Below are positions 52,975 to 64,000 of a DNA stretch of 64,000 nt, piece after piece. The position numbers and the translations under genes were made by a program. Location: positions 28,652,170 to 28,716,169 of the forward strand of contig AP025048.1 in NCBI GenBank assembly GCA_036186865.1, given 5' to 3'. The notes beneath the pieces were generated by a model. That model saw only the letters and a program-made list of their open reading frames with translations. It searched no databases and was not told the origin of the DNA. This DNA comes from Eustoma russellianum. Its lineage: Eukaryota > Streptophyta > Magnoliopsida > Gentianales > Gentianaceae. The first letter of the stretch is position 1, and each line of letters opens with the position of its first letter.

Positions 52975-55494
52975 TGTTGAGAAATATGTTTGGATAATTT
53001 TCAAAGTCATGATTTTAAGTGGTGAATACTTAAAAATGTCACACATGGTGTTATATGTGATTAAAAGTTGAAAAAGTTGACACATCGATCGATGTCTAGG
53101 GTTTTTTAGAAATAATTTTCTAAAATGTGATAAAATGGTTGTTTTCATTTGTACATGATTTATACATGTTCATTATGTGCTTATTATGTGTTTTTGGTGA
53201 TTATTATTGTCTTGTGACTAACATGCCTTGGAATTTTCTACAACTTACCAAAAAGGGCAAAATTGGTATTTTGAGTTTTGTAGGAACATGATATGGTGGA
53301 AATATTTCAAGAGCATATTCTTATACTATTTATCATGACAAAGTTGATATCATGATTATTTATGACCATCCGGGACATTTCTGGAGTTTTCTCACATCAG
53401 GGGTATTTTGGTCATTTTACCCCCGAGGGTATTTTTGGTATTTTCACTCAAGGAATCTCTTGAGCATATTATTATCTTCATTCTGGAGCTGTGTTATTAT
53501 TATTTTGAAGATAATATGGTGATCTTATATCTTATTCTCTCAACCGATGATATTATTGACTATAGCTGGATATGTGACGATTTGAGATGTCACATTCTAT
53601 TTTTTCTCGAAGACCCTCTTATATATGTTATAAGAGAACATTTATCATCATTATTCAGAGATATTAAAGGTTTCAAAGGTGTGGAAATGATCTCAACATA
53701 TAAGAAGAAATATTGGGAAATTTCGGTGTTACACGTTGACATAATCTTGTCAAGTGTTATCTATTTATTTCTTCTTCAAAAATCTGAGTTGCTACACTTA
53801 TATATATGTGGAAAAACGTGACTAATCAGGTAGACATGATGTGGTATTCATTTTATGAGTTGGAGACAAGTGGACCAACCAAAAAGGAGCTAGTTGGCAA
53901 AATTGCCAACTTGGATTTTTTCTAAATATAGCCAACGGCTATATGGTTTCTTGGAGTATTTTTCAGCAGATTTTTTGAAGTCAAATGGAGCTCTCACATG
54001 CCCTATTATGTTGCTTGAAGTTGGGGATAATTTGGTGGTATTATCCTTTCTTATTTTATTAAGAAAAATTCAAAATATATTTGTTGAAAAAAGAGAGTAG
54101 CCAACGGCTACTTCACTTTTTTTGAAGCTGAAATTGAATTTAAAATGGTCTCCTACATGCCTATTCTTGTGCCAAAGAGATGAGAAGATAAAGGAGTTGT
54201 TATGGTGCTATTATCTTCACAATTTCAAGATAATTCCAAGTCATTTTTTAGTTGAAAATTTCAGCCACATAAAGTTGCCAAGGTGGACCAATCATTGTGT
54301 TTTATTTTGCCAAGTGTACAAAGCCAACCAATGATGAGAAGACATTTGGAGTTGATGATGAAGATGATGACACATTGGCATTCTTATCTTCAAGGCTTAA
54401 ATCACACTATAAATAGAGGCAATGGTGAAGAAGATGAAACACACTTGAAGCTCACAAGCATTCTATAGCTTTCATATTCATCTTCTTGTTCTTGTTGTTG
54501 TATTTTGTTGTAGCAAAGTTGTTCTTAATATTTTGGTGAGCTACAAGCCTCTTGAGCTTCATTTGTAAGATTGATTAGCCATCTTTATAAGGCTACATCA
54601 ATAGGTGTTGGAGGTATTGCAACTAAGTGTTGCTTAGAAGGTGATTGTCCAAGTCTTGAGTAGGGTTGGTGTATAACCCAAGGATCAAGCTTGGCTCTTG
54701 TTGTAAGGTGCTCATTTCATAGTGAAATCCAAGGAAAGGTGTTCCTTGGGACTGGAGTAGGTCACATTGACCGAACCAGGATAAATCCTCGGTGTTCTTC
54801 TCTTGTTTCTTTATTTCTGTTTTCTGCCCGTTTTTGACTGCAGTTTTCACCCAACTTCACACAATTTGAAAAAATAGCTAAACATTTTCAAAATTCGTGA
54901 TTTTTGGTGGAGTTATACTTCAGACTGTTAGCTTTCATTTGCAACAAGAATCACTTGATTTGAGCAAGTAAAATTTAGTCTTTCAGTCTTTGCAAGATAA
55001 CTGCTCCAATCTGGCTGCAATCTGACCAGTTTTGAGAAAAGTTAAATTCTGTATTTTTCAAGAATTGTTTGAGGTCAGGGCCTTTTGGAAACTTCATCTA
55101 CACATCCTAAGGAGTGTTTTGATATAAAGATCAACCTTTTTGGTTGAGTATTCAAAGAGAAACACTATTTTCAAATCAGCAACATTCTGTCCAATTCTGT
55201 CCAGATTGACCATCTAAATCTTTTAATTTGTTTGAAGGGTCAAACGATCTTATTTTTGTCTGATTTTTGGACAGAGTCTTGTTAACTCATTGAAGTTTAA
55301 TTCTGGAAAGTTTCATAATTTTTGGAGTTGTGTACAATTATTTGTGAATTTTTGAAAAACGGGTTCTGAATCTGAGTTGGTCTCAGATTATGTTTTCAAG
55401 GGGATTTTAACAAAGGGTTGTAGTGTAATTTCCGCTAACCACTATTCACCCCCCCCCCCTCTAGTGGTGTTCATTGCAGGTGCATGGTCCAACA
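52975..55494 (+). repeat. C LTR 2 (shared middle LTR)
   Basis: 2520 bases. It serves both as 3' LTR of unit 1 (PPT on its left) and as 5' LTR of unit 2 (PBS on its right). Matches LTR 1 apart from the C-run length in all parts I compared. TATA box at 54408. Confidence 0.95.
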
Positions 55495-55653
55495 TTTGGT
55501 ATCAGAGCCAGACCAACACCACTCAAAAGAAGCAAGATTCAACACCGTACGAACAATACAAGGCCAAGAAACAACAATTCATAATATACTGCTTGTCTCA
55601 AATCAAAGGTACATACTATGGCTATTGTTTCTCACAAAGGTGAGTTGGAAGGT

Positions 55654-57765
55654 ATGTCCACACAACGCCCTCCTCTTTTTGATGGCAATAATTTTGTTCA
55701 TTGGAAACTAAGAATGAGGCTATTCTTAATGGCTATAGACATCGATTTATGGTCTATAGTTGAAGATGGGCCGTACATTCCAATGAAAGTTGTACAAGTT
55801 AGTGGAGTAACTCAAGAGGTTGAAAAATACAAAAGTGAATGGTCATCAGATGATAAAAAGAAAATGTCCATGAATGCTAAAGCTATGCAATTACTTTTGA
55901 ATGGACTTACAACTTCTGAAGCAGGATATGTGTCAAATTGCACAAGCGCACACGACATGTGGAAATCACTTGTATTAAAGCATGAAGGTACTAGTGGTGT
56001 TAAAGAGTCAAAAATAAACATGCTTATGACTGAATTAGAGACTTTCAAAATGTTGCCAAACGAATCCATAATATCTATGGATTTGAGGATTACTAATATT
56101 TTCAATGCCCTTGAAGCTTTAGGGAAGTCATTTTCGAACAATGAAAAGGTTCAAAAGGTGCTACGAAGTCTCCCTGCTGAATGGGATCCAAAGGTGACTG
56201 CAATCGAGGAGACAAAGTCAATCACCAAGATGGATGAATTGATCGGGTCTCTTAAAGTCTATGAGGTAAAACTGAACCAACGAAAGTCTGAATCGTCTAA
56301 GTCATCCAGTAAGTCAATAGCCTTCAAAACAACTGAAACACATGCTAATAACGATGATAGTAATAGTGATACTGAATTAGACGATGACTTGATATTGATT
56401 GCTAGAAAACTTAGAAAGTTTTTCAAACGCCCAAATAGGAATAGACAACATAATTCTTCTTCTTCTTCTTTTTCTCAATCTAAGAAAAATAACACAAACA
56501 AATGGTATAATAAAGAATTAAAGTGTTATGAATGCGGTCAAAAAGGACATATTTCATACGATTGTCCAACAAAGAAAAATAATAATAAAAACAACAATAA
56601 TAAACAAGCCAAGGATAAGGAAGCTCAAACGTCAAAGACAAAGGAGTCTAAGGCAAGAAAAGGGAAACGAGCAATGAAGGTGAGCACATGGAGCGACTCA
56701 TCCGACTCAGAATCTGAAACTGAGGAAGCTCAAGTGTGCTTCGTATCCAACGAGGTATGTTCTTCTTCTGATAGTGATTCTGATAGTGACATGACACTTG
56801 ATGAAATGTATGAAGAATTCCTACGAATGCATGCTCACTGTAAGAGGCTCTCTAAAGAAAAGAAGAAACTAGTTGAAGAAAATGACAAGTTGAAGACGTC
56901 CAACTTGGAATTTTCCGATCAACTAGAATCTCTTAAACAAGAGTCTACTAATACTCTTGATTCTTTAGAGAACAAAATTGAATCATATAGGAAAGATGAA
57001 CAAAAGTTACAAATGGAAAATAAAATGTTGAAATCCAAGTTAGAAAGTTGTGAAAATGAAATAGTGCAACTTAAGTCTTCTAAATTTACCTTAGAAAAAA
57101 TGATAGAACAATTTAAATCGGGTGCAAATATGTTAGATACACTTATCTCATCACAAAAGTATGGCAATGATAAAACCGGCCTAGGCTATAAAGAAGAAAA
57201 CAAAAAAGTAAATGAAAAGACTAAGTTTGTTTCATCTAGTACAAAGTTGCCATATAATACAAAATCAACTTTGCCTGCTACATCTTCTTCTACACCTTCT
57301 TCTACTCATATCAAGGCAAAAATACAACACAAACCCACCAATATGCACACGCATAAACATACATCTAGGCCAAATTTTGCATCCAGACAACCTAGAAATC
57401 ATGCCTACATATATACAAATGCAACTAGACCAAATAAAATGCATCCAACTTTTTATGAACCTAAGCATAAGCAACTCTCATACAAGTCTTATAGAAATAC
57501 ACATGAATATACATATAGAGCACCATATAAGAAACAAAATCGCATGCCTTATACACATTATAAGATTCGGTCATCCTATAATGATTATCAACCATGGCGC
57601 AACATGTATAACAATGCATCCTCACTTATGTGGAATAATCATCTATATGCTTATCTTTCTTACTTTAACCATGCTAAAAATGTGCCTAGAAAGTATATTC
57701 AAGTTTGGATACCTAAGGGTTATCTAAACAAGAATAATGCCCCTAACATTCAAGGACCCAAATAA
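55654..57765 (+). CDS. C unit 2 Gag, 703 aa
   Basis: Same protein as unit 1 at 47296-49407, with no residue difference seen: capsid region, one CCHC knuckle at 291-304, coiled coil and basic tail. The PBS is 146 bases upstream of the Met at 55654. Ends at TAA 57763. Confidence 0.92.
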   Translation: MSTQRPPLFDGNNFVHWKLRMRLFLMAIDIDLWSIVEDGPYIPMKVVQVSGVTQEVEKYKSEWSSDDKKKMSMNAKAMQLLLNGLTTSEAGYVSNCTSAHDMWKSLVLKHEGTSGVKESKINMLMTELETFKMLPNESIISMDLRITNIFNALEALGKSFSNNEKVQKVLRSLPAEWDPKVTAIEETKSITKMDELIGSLKVYEVKLNQRKSESSKSSSKSIAFKTTETHANNDDSNSDTELDDDLILIARKLRKFFKRPNRNRQHNSSSSSFSQSKKNNTNKWYNKELKCYECGQKGHISYDCPTKKNNNKNNNNKQAKDKEAQTSKTKESKARKGKRAMKVSTWSDSSDSESETEEAQVCFVSNEVCSSSDSDSDSDMTLDEMYEEFLRMHAHCKRLSKEKKKLVEENDKLKTSNLEFSDQLESLKQESTNTLDSLENKIESYRKDEQKLQMENKMLKSKLESCENEIVQLKSSKFTLEKMIEQFKSGANMLDTLISSQKYGNDKTGLGYKEENKKVNEKTKFVSSSTKLPYNTKSTLPATSSSTPSSTHIKAKIQHKPTNMHTHKHTSRPNFASRQPRNHAYIYTNATRPNKMHPTFYEPKHKQLSYKSYRNTHEYTYRAPYKKQNRMPYTHYKIRSSYNDYQPWRNMYNNASSLMWNNHLYAYLSYFNHAKNVPRKYIQVWIPKGYLNKNNAPNIQGPK

Positions 57766-57795
57766 AGGGTACCTAAAACTTTGTCTCCATTGTAG

Positions 57796-60700
57796 GAAAA
57801 ATGCAAGGAATGCAAGAAAGAGGCAAAGTCAAAGAATCTAAAAACCAAATGGTTTTTAGATAGTGGATGTTCGAGGCATATGACGGGCAACCCCAATCTA
57901 TTCACCGAACTTGAACATATTGATGGTGGAAAGGTAACATTCGGTGACAACAACAAAGGAAAAGTTGTTGGAAAAGGAACAATCGGGGACCCAAACACAT
58001 TTCAAATACGAAATGTGTTGCTAGTAAGCAATCTCTCTTATAATTTACTTAGTATTTCTCAACTTATAGATTGTGGTTATAATGTCTCCTTTCTTCCCAA
58101 TTCTTGTGATATAATAAATGAAAAAGGAGAAACGGTTTTAAAAGGAAATAGAGATGGAAATATTTATACCCTTACCTTAGATAACATGTTAAATGCTAAG
58201 GTTAAGTGTCTAATATCACATGACTTAGATGTGAATTTATGGCATAGAAGATTAGGCCATATAGGAATTTCAACCATTAGGAAATTATCTAAAAAGAATT
58301 TAATTAGAGGTATGCCTAAGTTAGACTTAGATAATTTTCAAATGTGTGAAACATGTATTAAGGGAAAACACATTAAAGAAACCTTAAAACCGAAACATGA
58401 AGTGAGTACTAGTCATGTACTAGAATTGCTTCACTTAGACTTATTTGGTCCAAGTAGGACAAGAAGTCTAGGTGGACACTACTATGTGTGTGTCATAGTA
58501 GACGATTACTCACGCTACACATGGACATTGTTCTTAACACACAAAGACGATGCTCCATTAGCAATCGAAACCCTTATCAAGCAACTTGAAAACATTTACG
58601 AAGAAAATGTCAAAAGAATTAGAAGTGATAGAGGTGGAGAATTTAAAAATAAAGACGTAATCAAATTTTGTGAACTTTATGGAATAAAACATGAATTCTC
58701 ACCACCTAGAACACCACAACTCAATGGAGTTGTTGAACGTAAAAATAGAACGATTCAAGAAGTTGCAAGGACAATGCTGTGTGAAAATAAATTACCTAAG
58801 TATTTATGGGCTGAAGCTGTTAACTGTGCATGTTATATTATAAATAGGCTCACTATTAGAAAGAAATTAAATAAAACGCCTTATGAATTGCTAAACAATA
58901 GACAACCTAAAATAGATTATCTTAAAGTATTTGGATGTAAATGTTTTGTGCTAAACACTAAGGATAATCTAGATAAATTTGAACAAAAGTCTATTGAATG
59001 TATATTTGTTGGATATTCAACTAACTCAAGAGCATATAGGTGTTATAATCCTGCATCTAGAAAAATAATTGAATCCATACATGTGAAATTCAATGAAAAT
59101 GCATGCTTTGAAGTTAGTGATAAACATCAACATAAACAAGAAACAAATGTTGAAAATATGTTTGATGATGAAGTATTACTTGAGCCTGTACTTGATCATC
59201 TAGAACCAACTCCCCCTGAACAAGACATGCATGAACCCTTAGATGAAATGAATCAAGAAAATTTGCAATTGGAAGATGATACAACTAATGATCCAATTAC
59301 ATATGATAACATTCACACTAATGAAACTTTTGAACAAGATGAGGGTGAACCTAGTCAATCTAGGAATGGGTGGCACCCTAGAGAATTAATCATTGGGGAT
59401 CCAAGTGTTGGGGTTAGAACACGTAGAAACATAAGTCAACTTGAAGGACATAGCTTAGTCTCACACATAGAACCTAAGAATGTTAAGGAAGCCTTAGGTG
59501 ACATATCATGGATAGATGCTATGCATGAGGAATTAAATCAATTCACAAGGAACAACGTATGGGACTTAGTACCTAAACCTGAAGACAAGTCTATCATAGG
59601 AACTAAATGGGTCTTTAGGAATAAAATGGATGAACAAGGAAATATTACAAGAAATAAGGCTAGACTAGTCGCACAAGGTTATAATCAACAAGAAGGAATA
59701 GATTATGAGGAAACCTTTGCACCCGTTGCACGACTAGAAGCAATTAGATTGTTACTTGCGATTGCAAGTCTAAGTAACATTAAACTCTTCCAAATGGATG
59801 TCAAGAGTGCATTCTTGAATGGATACATCCAAGAAGAGGTGTTTGTCAAACAACCCCCTGGATTCGAAGATCCAAAGAATCCTAACCATGTGTACAAGCT
59901 TAAGAAAGCTTTATATGGTTTGAAACAAGCTCCAAGAGCTTGGTATGATAGATTTGCAAACTTTCTTATTGCAAATAATTATCAAAGGGGAACTATAGAC
60001 AACACATTATTCCTAAAAAGAAAAGGTAATGATTTGTTAATAGTTCAAATATACGTTGACGATATCATCTTTAGTTCAACCAACCCTACCTTAGTAAAAG
60101 ACTTTGAAGAGTGTATGAAGTCGGAGTTTGAAATGTCAATGGTAGGAGAGTTGAATTATTTCTTAGGACTTCAAATTAAACAAACCCCTCAAGGAATTCA
60201 TATTAGCCAACTTAAGTATGTCAATGATATGATTAAGAAGTTTGGTTTTGAAGAGTTGAAACCTACAACTACCCCCATGAGTGTTAGTACCAAACTTGAT
60301 AAGGATGAAAATGGTAAACCTTTTGATGACACACTCTATAGGTCTATGATTGGATCACTGTTATACTTAACTGCATCAAGACCTGACATCATGTTTAGTG
60401 TATGTATGTGTGCTAGGTTTCAATCTTGTCCTAAGGTATCACATTACAATGCCGTGAAAAAGATCTTTAGATATCTTAAGCATACACCTCACTTAGGACT
60501 GTGGTATGATAGAAACGCTAAGTTGGAATTACACGCATATAGTGATGCTGATTACGGTGGTTGTAAGTTAGATAGAAAATCCACTAGCGGTACTTGTCAA
60601 TTCATAGGAACCAACTTGATTTCTTGGTTTTCTAAAAAGCAAGCTAGTGTAGCTCTTTCTACCACTGAAGCCGAGTATATTGCTTTGAGTTTATGTACTA

Positions 60701-61005
60701 CCCAAATACTTTGGCTTAAACAGCAACTTAGTGATTTTGGCATTAAAATGAAAAAGATTCCAATTTTCTGCGATAGCACAAGTGCAATCAATCTTTCCCG
60801 GAATCCGGTGCTTCATTCTAAGGCCAAACACATTGAGGTGCGATACCACTTTCTTCGCGATCATGTTCAAAATGAGGACATAGTGATAAACCATATAAGA
60901 ACTGATCACCAAATCGCTGATATCTTTACCAAACCCCTTAATCAAGCCACGTTTGAAAAATTGCGTGCAAAATTAGGTATGATGACTTACGATACCATTG
61001 TATAG
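57796..61005 (+). CDS. C unit 2 Pol (PR-INT-RT-RH), 1069 aa from the preceding stop
   Basis: Same organisation and catalytic residues as unit 1 Pol (DSG 22-24, D215/D278/E314, YVDD 753-756, D917/E958/D993). One conservative difference, Ser for Thr in the linker between integrase and RT (HSLVSHIEPKN, base 59461). Open from just after TAG 57793-57795, in the same frame as gag. Keeping two identical full frames argues for very recent duplication. Confidence 0.93.
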   Translation, partial: EKCKECKKEAKSKNLKTKWFLDSGCSRHMTGNPNLFTELEHIDGGKVTFGDNNKGKVVGKGTIGDPNTFQIRNVLLVSNLSYNLLSISQLIDCGYNVSFLPNSCDIINEKGETVLKGNRDGNIYTLTLDNMLNAKVKCLISHDLDVNLWHRRLGHIGISTIRKLSKKNLIRGMPKLDLDNFQMCETCIKGKHIKETLKPKHEVSTSHVLELLHLDLFGPSRTRSLGGHYYVCVIVDDYSRYTWTLFLTHKDDAPLAIETLIKQLENIYEENVKRIRSDRGGEFKNKDVIKFCELYGIKHEFSPPRTPQLNGVVERKNRTIQEVARTMLCENKLPKYLWAEAVNCACYIINRLTIRKKLNKTPYELLNNRQPKIDYLKVFGCKCFVLNTKDNLDKFEQKSIECIFVGYSTNSRAYRCYNPASRKIIESIHVKFNENACFEVSDKHQHKQETNVENMFDDEVLLEPVLDHLEPTPPEQDMHEPLDEMNQENLQLEDDTTNDPITYDNIHTNETFEQDEGEPSQSRNGWHPRELIIGDPSVGVRTRRNISQLEGHSLVSHIEPKNVKEALGDISWIDAMHEELNQFTRNNVWDLVPKPEDKSIIGTKWVFRNKMDEQGNITRNKARLVAQGYNQQEGIDYEETFAPVARLEAIRLLLAIASLSNIKLFQMDVKSAFLNGYIQEEVFVKQPPGFEDPKNPNHVYKLKKALYGLKQAPRAWYDRFANFLIANNYQRGTIDNTLFLKRKGNDLLIVQIYVDDIIFSSTNPTLVKDFEECMKSEFEMSMVGELNYFLGLQIKQTPQGIHISQLKYVNDMIKKFGFEELKPTTTPMSVSTKLDKDENGKPFDDTLYRSMIGSLLYLTASRPDIMFSVCMCARFQSCPKVSHYNAVKKIFRYLKHTPHLGLWYDRNAKLELHAYSDADYGGCKLDRKSTSGTCQFIGTNLISWFSKKQASVALSTTEAEYIALSLCTTQILWLKQQLSDFGIKMKKIPIFCDSTSAINLSRNPVLHSKAKHIEVRYHFLRDHVQNEDIVINHIRTDHQIADIFTKPLNQATFEKLRAKLGMMTYDTIV

Positions 61006-61033
61006 TTCTATCTTTTGCATGATTTGCAAAATA

Positions 61034-61332
61034 AAGGGGGAGATAGAATAAGCACATGATTTTAGATTTTAGTTGGTAAGTCATCATTTGGTATGAAATG
61101 ATAGGTTTCAATTGGTTATGAGTTGAGTATAGGTTAAGGGGGAGAGTATGAGTTGAGGGGGAGCAACATTTCAATTGGTTATGAGTTGAGTATAGGTTAA
61201 GGGGGAGAGTATGAGTTGAGGGGGAGCAACATACTATTTAAAAGTTGAAAACATTTGGTGAAACTTTTGGTTAAGAGTTGTAACATTAAAATCATGTAAG
61301 GTTATTTTGAAAATCATCCAAAAGGGGGAGAA
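61034..61332 (+). other. Multiple polypurine tracts and a 63-bp tandem repeat, C unit 2
   Basis: Same arrangement as 52676-52974, with 63-base units at 61106-61168 and 61169-61231 and the terminal PPT at 61320-61332. One substitution (61282). Confidence 0.85.
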
Positions 61333-63850
61333 TGTTGAGAAATATGTTTGGATAATTTTCAAAGTCATGATTTTAAGTGGTGAATACTTAAAAATGTCAC
61401 ACATGGTGTTATATGTGATTAAAAGTTGAAAAAGTTGACACATCGATCGATGTCTAGGGTTTTTTAGAAATAATTTTCTAAAATATGATAAAATGGTTGT
61501 TTTCATTTGTACATGATTTATACATGTTCATTATGTGCTTATTATGTGTTTTTGGTGATTATTATTGTCTTGTGACTAACATGCCTTGGAATTTTCTACA
61601 ACTTACCAAAAAGGGCAAAATTGGTATTTTGAGTTTTGTAGGAACATGATATGGTGGAAATATTTCAAGAGCATATTCTTATACTATTTATCATGACAAA
61701 GTTGATATCATGATTATTTATGACCATCCGGGACATTTCTGGAGTTTTCTCACATCAGGGGTATTTTGGTCATTTTACCCCCGAGGGTATTTTTGGTATT
61801 TTCACTCAAGGAATCTCTTGAGCATATTATTATCTTCATTCTGGAGCTGTGTTATTATTATTTTGAAGATAATATGGTGATCTTATATCTTATTCTCTCA
61901 ACCGATGATATTATTGACTATAGCTGGATATGTGACGATTTGAGATGTCACATTCTATTTTTTCTCGAAGACCCTCTTATATATGTTATAAGAGAACATT
62001 TATCATCATTATTCAGAGATATTAAAGGTTTCAAAGGTGTGGAAATGATCTCAACATATAAGAAGAAATATTGGGAAATTTCGGTGTTACACGTTGACAT
62101 AATCTTGTCAAGTGTTATCTATTTATTTCTTCTTCAAAAATCTGAGTTGCTACACTTATATATATGTGGAAAAACGTGACTAATCAGGTAGACATGATGT
62201 GGTATTCATTTTATGAGTTGGAGACAAGTGGACCAACCAAAAAGGAGCTAGTTGGCAAAATTGCCAACTTGGATTTTTTCTAAATATAGCCAACGGCTAT
62301 ATGGTTTCTTGGAGTATTTTTCAGCAGATTTTTTGAAGTCAAATGGAGCTCTCACATGCCCTATTATGTTGCTTGAAGTTGGGGATAATTTGGTGGTATT
62401 ATCCTTTCTTATTTTATTAAGAAAAATTCAAAATATATTTGTTGAAAAAAGAGAGTAGCCAACGGCTACTTCACTTTTTTTGAAGCTGAAATTGAATTTA
62501 AAATGGTCTCCTACATGCCTATTCTTGTGCCAAAGAGATGAGAAGATAAAGGAGTTGTTATGGTGCTATTATCTTCACAATTTCAAGATAATTCCAAGTC
62601 ATTTTTTAGTTGAAAATTTCAGCCACATAAAGTTGCCAAGGTGGACCAATCATTGTGTTTTATTTTGCCAAGTGTACAAAGCCAACCAATGATGAGAAGA
62701 CATTTGGAGTTGATGATGAAGATGATGACACATTGGCATTCTTATCTTCAAGGCTTAAATCACACTATAAATAGAGGCAATGGTGAAGAAGATGAAACAC
62801 ACTTGAAGCTCACAAGCATTCTATAGCTTTCATATTCATCTTCTTGTTCTTGTTGTTGTATTTTGTTGTAGCAAAGTTGTTCTTAATATTTTGGTGAGCT
62901 ACAAGCCTCTTGAGCTTCATTTGTAAGATTGATTAGCCATCTTTATAAGGCTACATCAATAGGTGTTGGAGGTATTGCAACTAAGTGTTGCTTAGAAGGT
63001 GATTGTCCAAGTCTTGAGTAGGGTTGGTGTATAACCCAAGGATCAAGCTTGGCTCTTGTTGTAAGGTGCTCATTTCATAGTGAAATCCAAGGAAAGGTGT
63101 TCCTTGGGACTGGAGTAGGTCACATTGACCGAACCAGGATAAATCCTCGGTGTTCTTCTCTTGTTTCTTTATTTCTGTTTTCTGCCCGTTTTTGACTGCA
63201 GTTTTCACCCAACTTCACACAATTTGAAAAAATAGCTAAACATTTTTCAAAATTCGTGATTTTTGGTGGAGTTATACTTCAGACTGTTAGCTTTCATTTG
63301 CAACAAGAATCACTTGATTTGAGCAAGTAAAAGTTAGTCTTTCAGTCTTTGCAAGATAACTGCTCCAATCTGGCTGCAATCTGACCAGTTTTGAGAAAAG
63401 TTAAATTCTGTATTTTTCAAGAATTGTTTGAGGTCAGGGCCTTTTGGAAACTTCATCTACACATCCTAAGGAGTGTTTTGATATAAAGATCAACCTTTTT
63501 GGTTGAGTATTCAAAGAGAAACACTATTTTCAAATCAGCAACATTCTGTCCAATTCTGTCCAGATTGACCATCTAAATCTTTTAATTTGTTTGAAGGGTC
63601 AAACGATCTTATTTTTGTCTGATTTTTGGACAGAGTCTTGTTAACTCATTGAAGTTTAATTCTGGAAAGTTTCATAATTTTTGGAGTTGTGTACAATTAT
63701 TTGTGAATTTTTGAAAAACGGGTTCTGAATCTGAGTTGGTCTCAGATTATGTTTTCAAGGGGATTTTAACAAAGGGTTGTAGTGTAATTTCCGCTAACCA
63801 CTATTCACCCCCCCCTCTAGTGGTGTTCATTGCAGGTGCACGGTCCAACA
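61333..63850 (+). repeat. C LTR 3 (3' LTR)
   Basis: 2518 bases. Differences from LTRs 1 and 2 that I could see: a at 61485 (g), an extra T near 63244, g at 63333 (t), c at 63841 (t), and 8 C in the C-run. TATA box at 62766. Confidence 0.95.
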
Positions 63851-64000
63851 ATAGAAACTTCCAAGGCACGTTAGTCACAAGGCAATAATAATCACCAAAA
63901 ACACATAATAAGCACATAATGAGCATGTATAAATCATGTACAAATGAAAACAACCATTTTATCACATTTTAGAAAAATATTCTCAAAAACCCTAGACATA
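63851..64000 (-). repeat. Older family C LTR, continuation after the tandem insertion
   Basis: Starts with the direct repeat atagaaa and matches the reverse of LTR bases about 120-280 (GCATGTATAAATCATGTACA, CAACCATTTTATCACATTTT). The remaining U3 end should lie within about 120 bases beyond the window. Confidence 0.85.

Larger units (their letters stand above)
44619..63850 (+). mobile_element. Tandem Sirevirus-like copia element C: three LTRs, two internal regions
   Basis: LTRs at 44619-47136, 52975-55494 and 61333-63850; internal regions at 47137-52974 and 55495-61332. The repeat period is 8358 bases. The internal copies differ, as far as I compared, at 51103/59461 (a/t, Thr to Ser in Pol) and 52924/61282 (g/a). 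The target duplication is found only outside, so the array inserted or formed as one locus. Both units keep full gag and pol frames and all catalytic motifs. No env-like ORF. Confidence 0.95.

Overview
The window is a piece of flowering-plant nuclear DNA made almost entirely of transposable elements. The evidence is Ty1/copia elements of Sirevirus-like build, plant L1-type LINEs carrying a C-terminal RNase H domain, a Mutator-like (MULE) transposase remnant, PBS sites complementary to plant initiator tRNA-Met, and AT-rich composition. I see no intact host gene; the only non-transposon candidate is a broken GRF zinc-finger gene near 3.4-3.7 kb. A 10-N gap shows this is a draft assembly.

Layout. 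1-3063: minus-strand copia remnant (element D), cut by the left edge. 3374-3686: GRF zinc-finger pseudogene. 4783-6600: minus-strand MULE transposase remnant with a tandem repeat. 6601-39708: one old minus-strand LTR element without coding capacity (N1). Its left LTR has been split by a plus-strand non-autonomous copia-type element (A, 6744-13724), by LINE sequence (15406-20565) and by a 10.3-kb minus-strand Sirevirus-like copia with an env-like ORF (B, 20606-30953, TSD TATAT). Its right LTR (33648-39708) carries another LINE (35881-39603). 39709-42348: AT-rich sequence and two LTR fragments. 42349-64000: an old minus-strand LTR of copia family C, split by a very young plus-strand tandem of the same family (44619-63850) with the order LTR-gag-pol-LTR-gag-pol-LTR. 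The outer ends are flanked by the direct repeat atagaaa.

How the parts work together. In the tandem C element each unit has a TATA box, a primer binding site, gag (703 aa), pol (protease, integrase, reverse transcriptase, RNase H; 1069 aa) and polypurine tracts. Catalytic residues are all present, so the family could supply proteins in trans. Gag and pol lie in one frame, separated by two stop codons. Element A looks like a deletion derivative of a related family that kept LTRs, part of Gag and the PPT, and would depend on such a helper.

The most interesting signals are non-coding. Arrays of small hairpins occur in the U3 part of the LTRs of A, B and C, with different cores in each family. 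Paired arm changes in B and arm conservation in C suggest selection on structure. In B the same repeat type recurs between pol and the env-like ORF. Other points are the three-LTR tandem, a 2.2-kb inverted LTR pair at 42.3-47.1 kb, and a TA microsatellite in N1 that has taken several insertions. All family assignments come from motif recognition by eye, not from a search.
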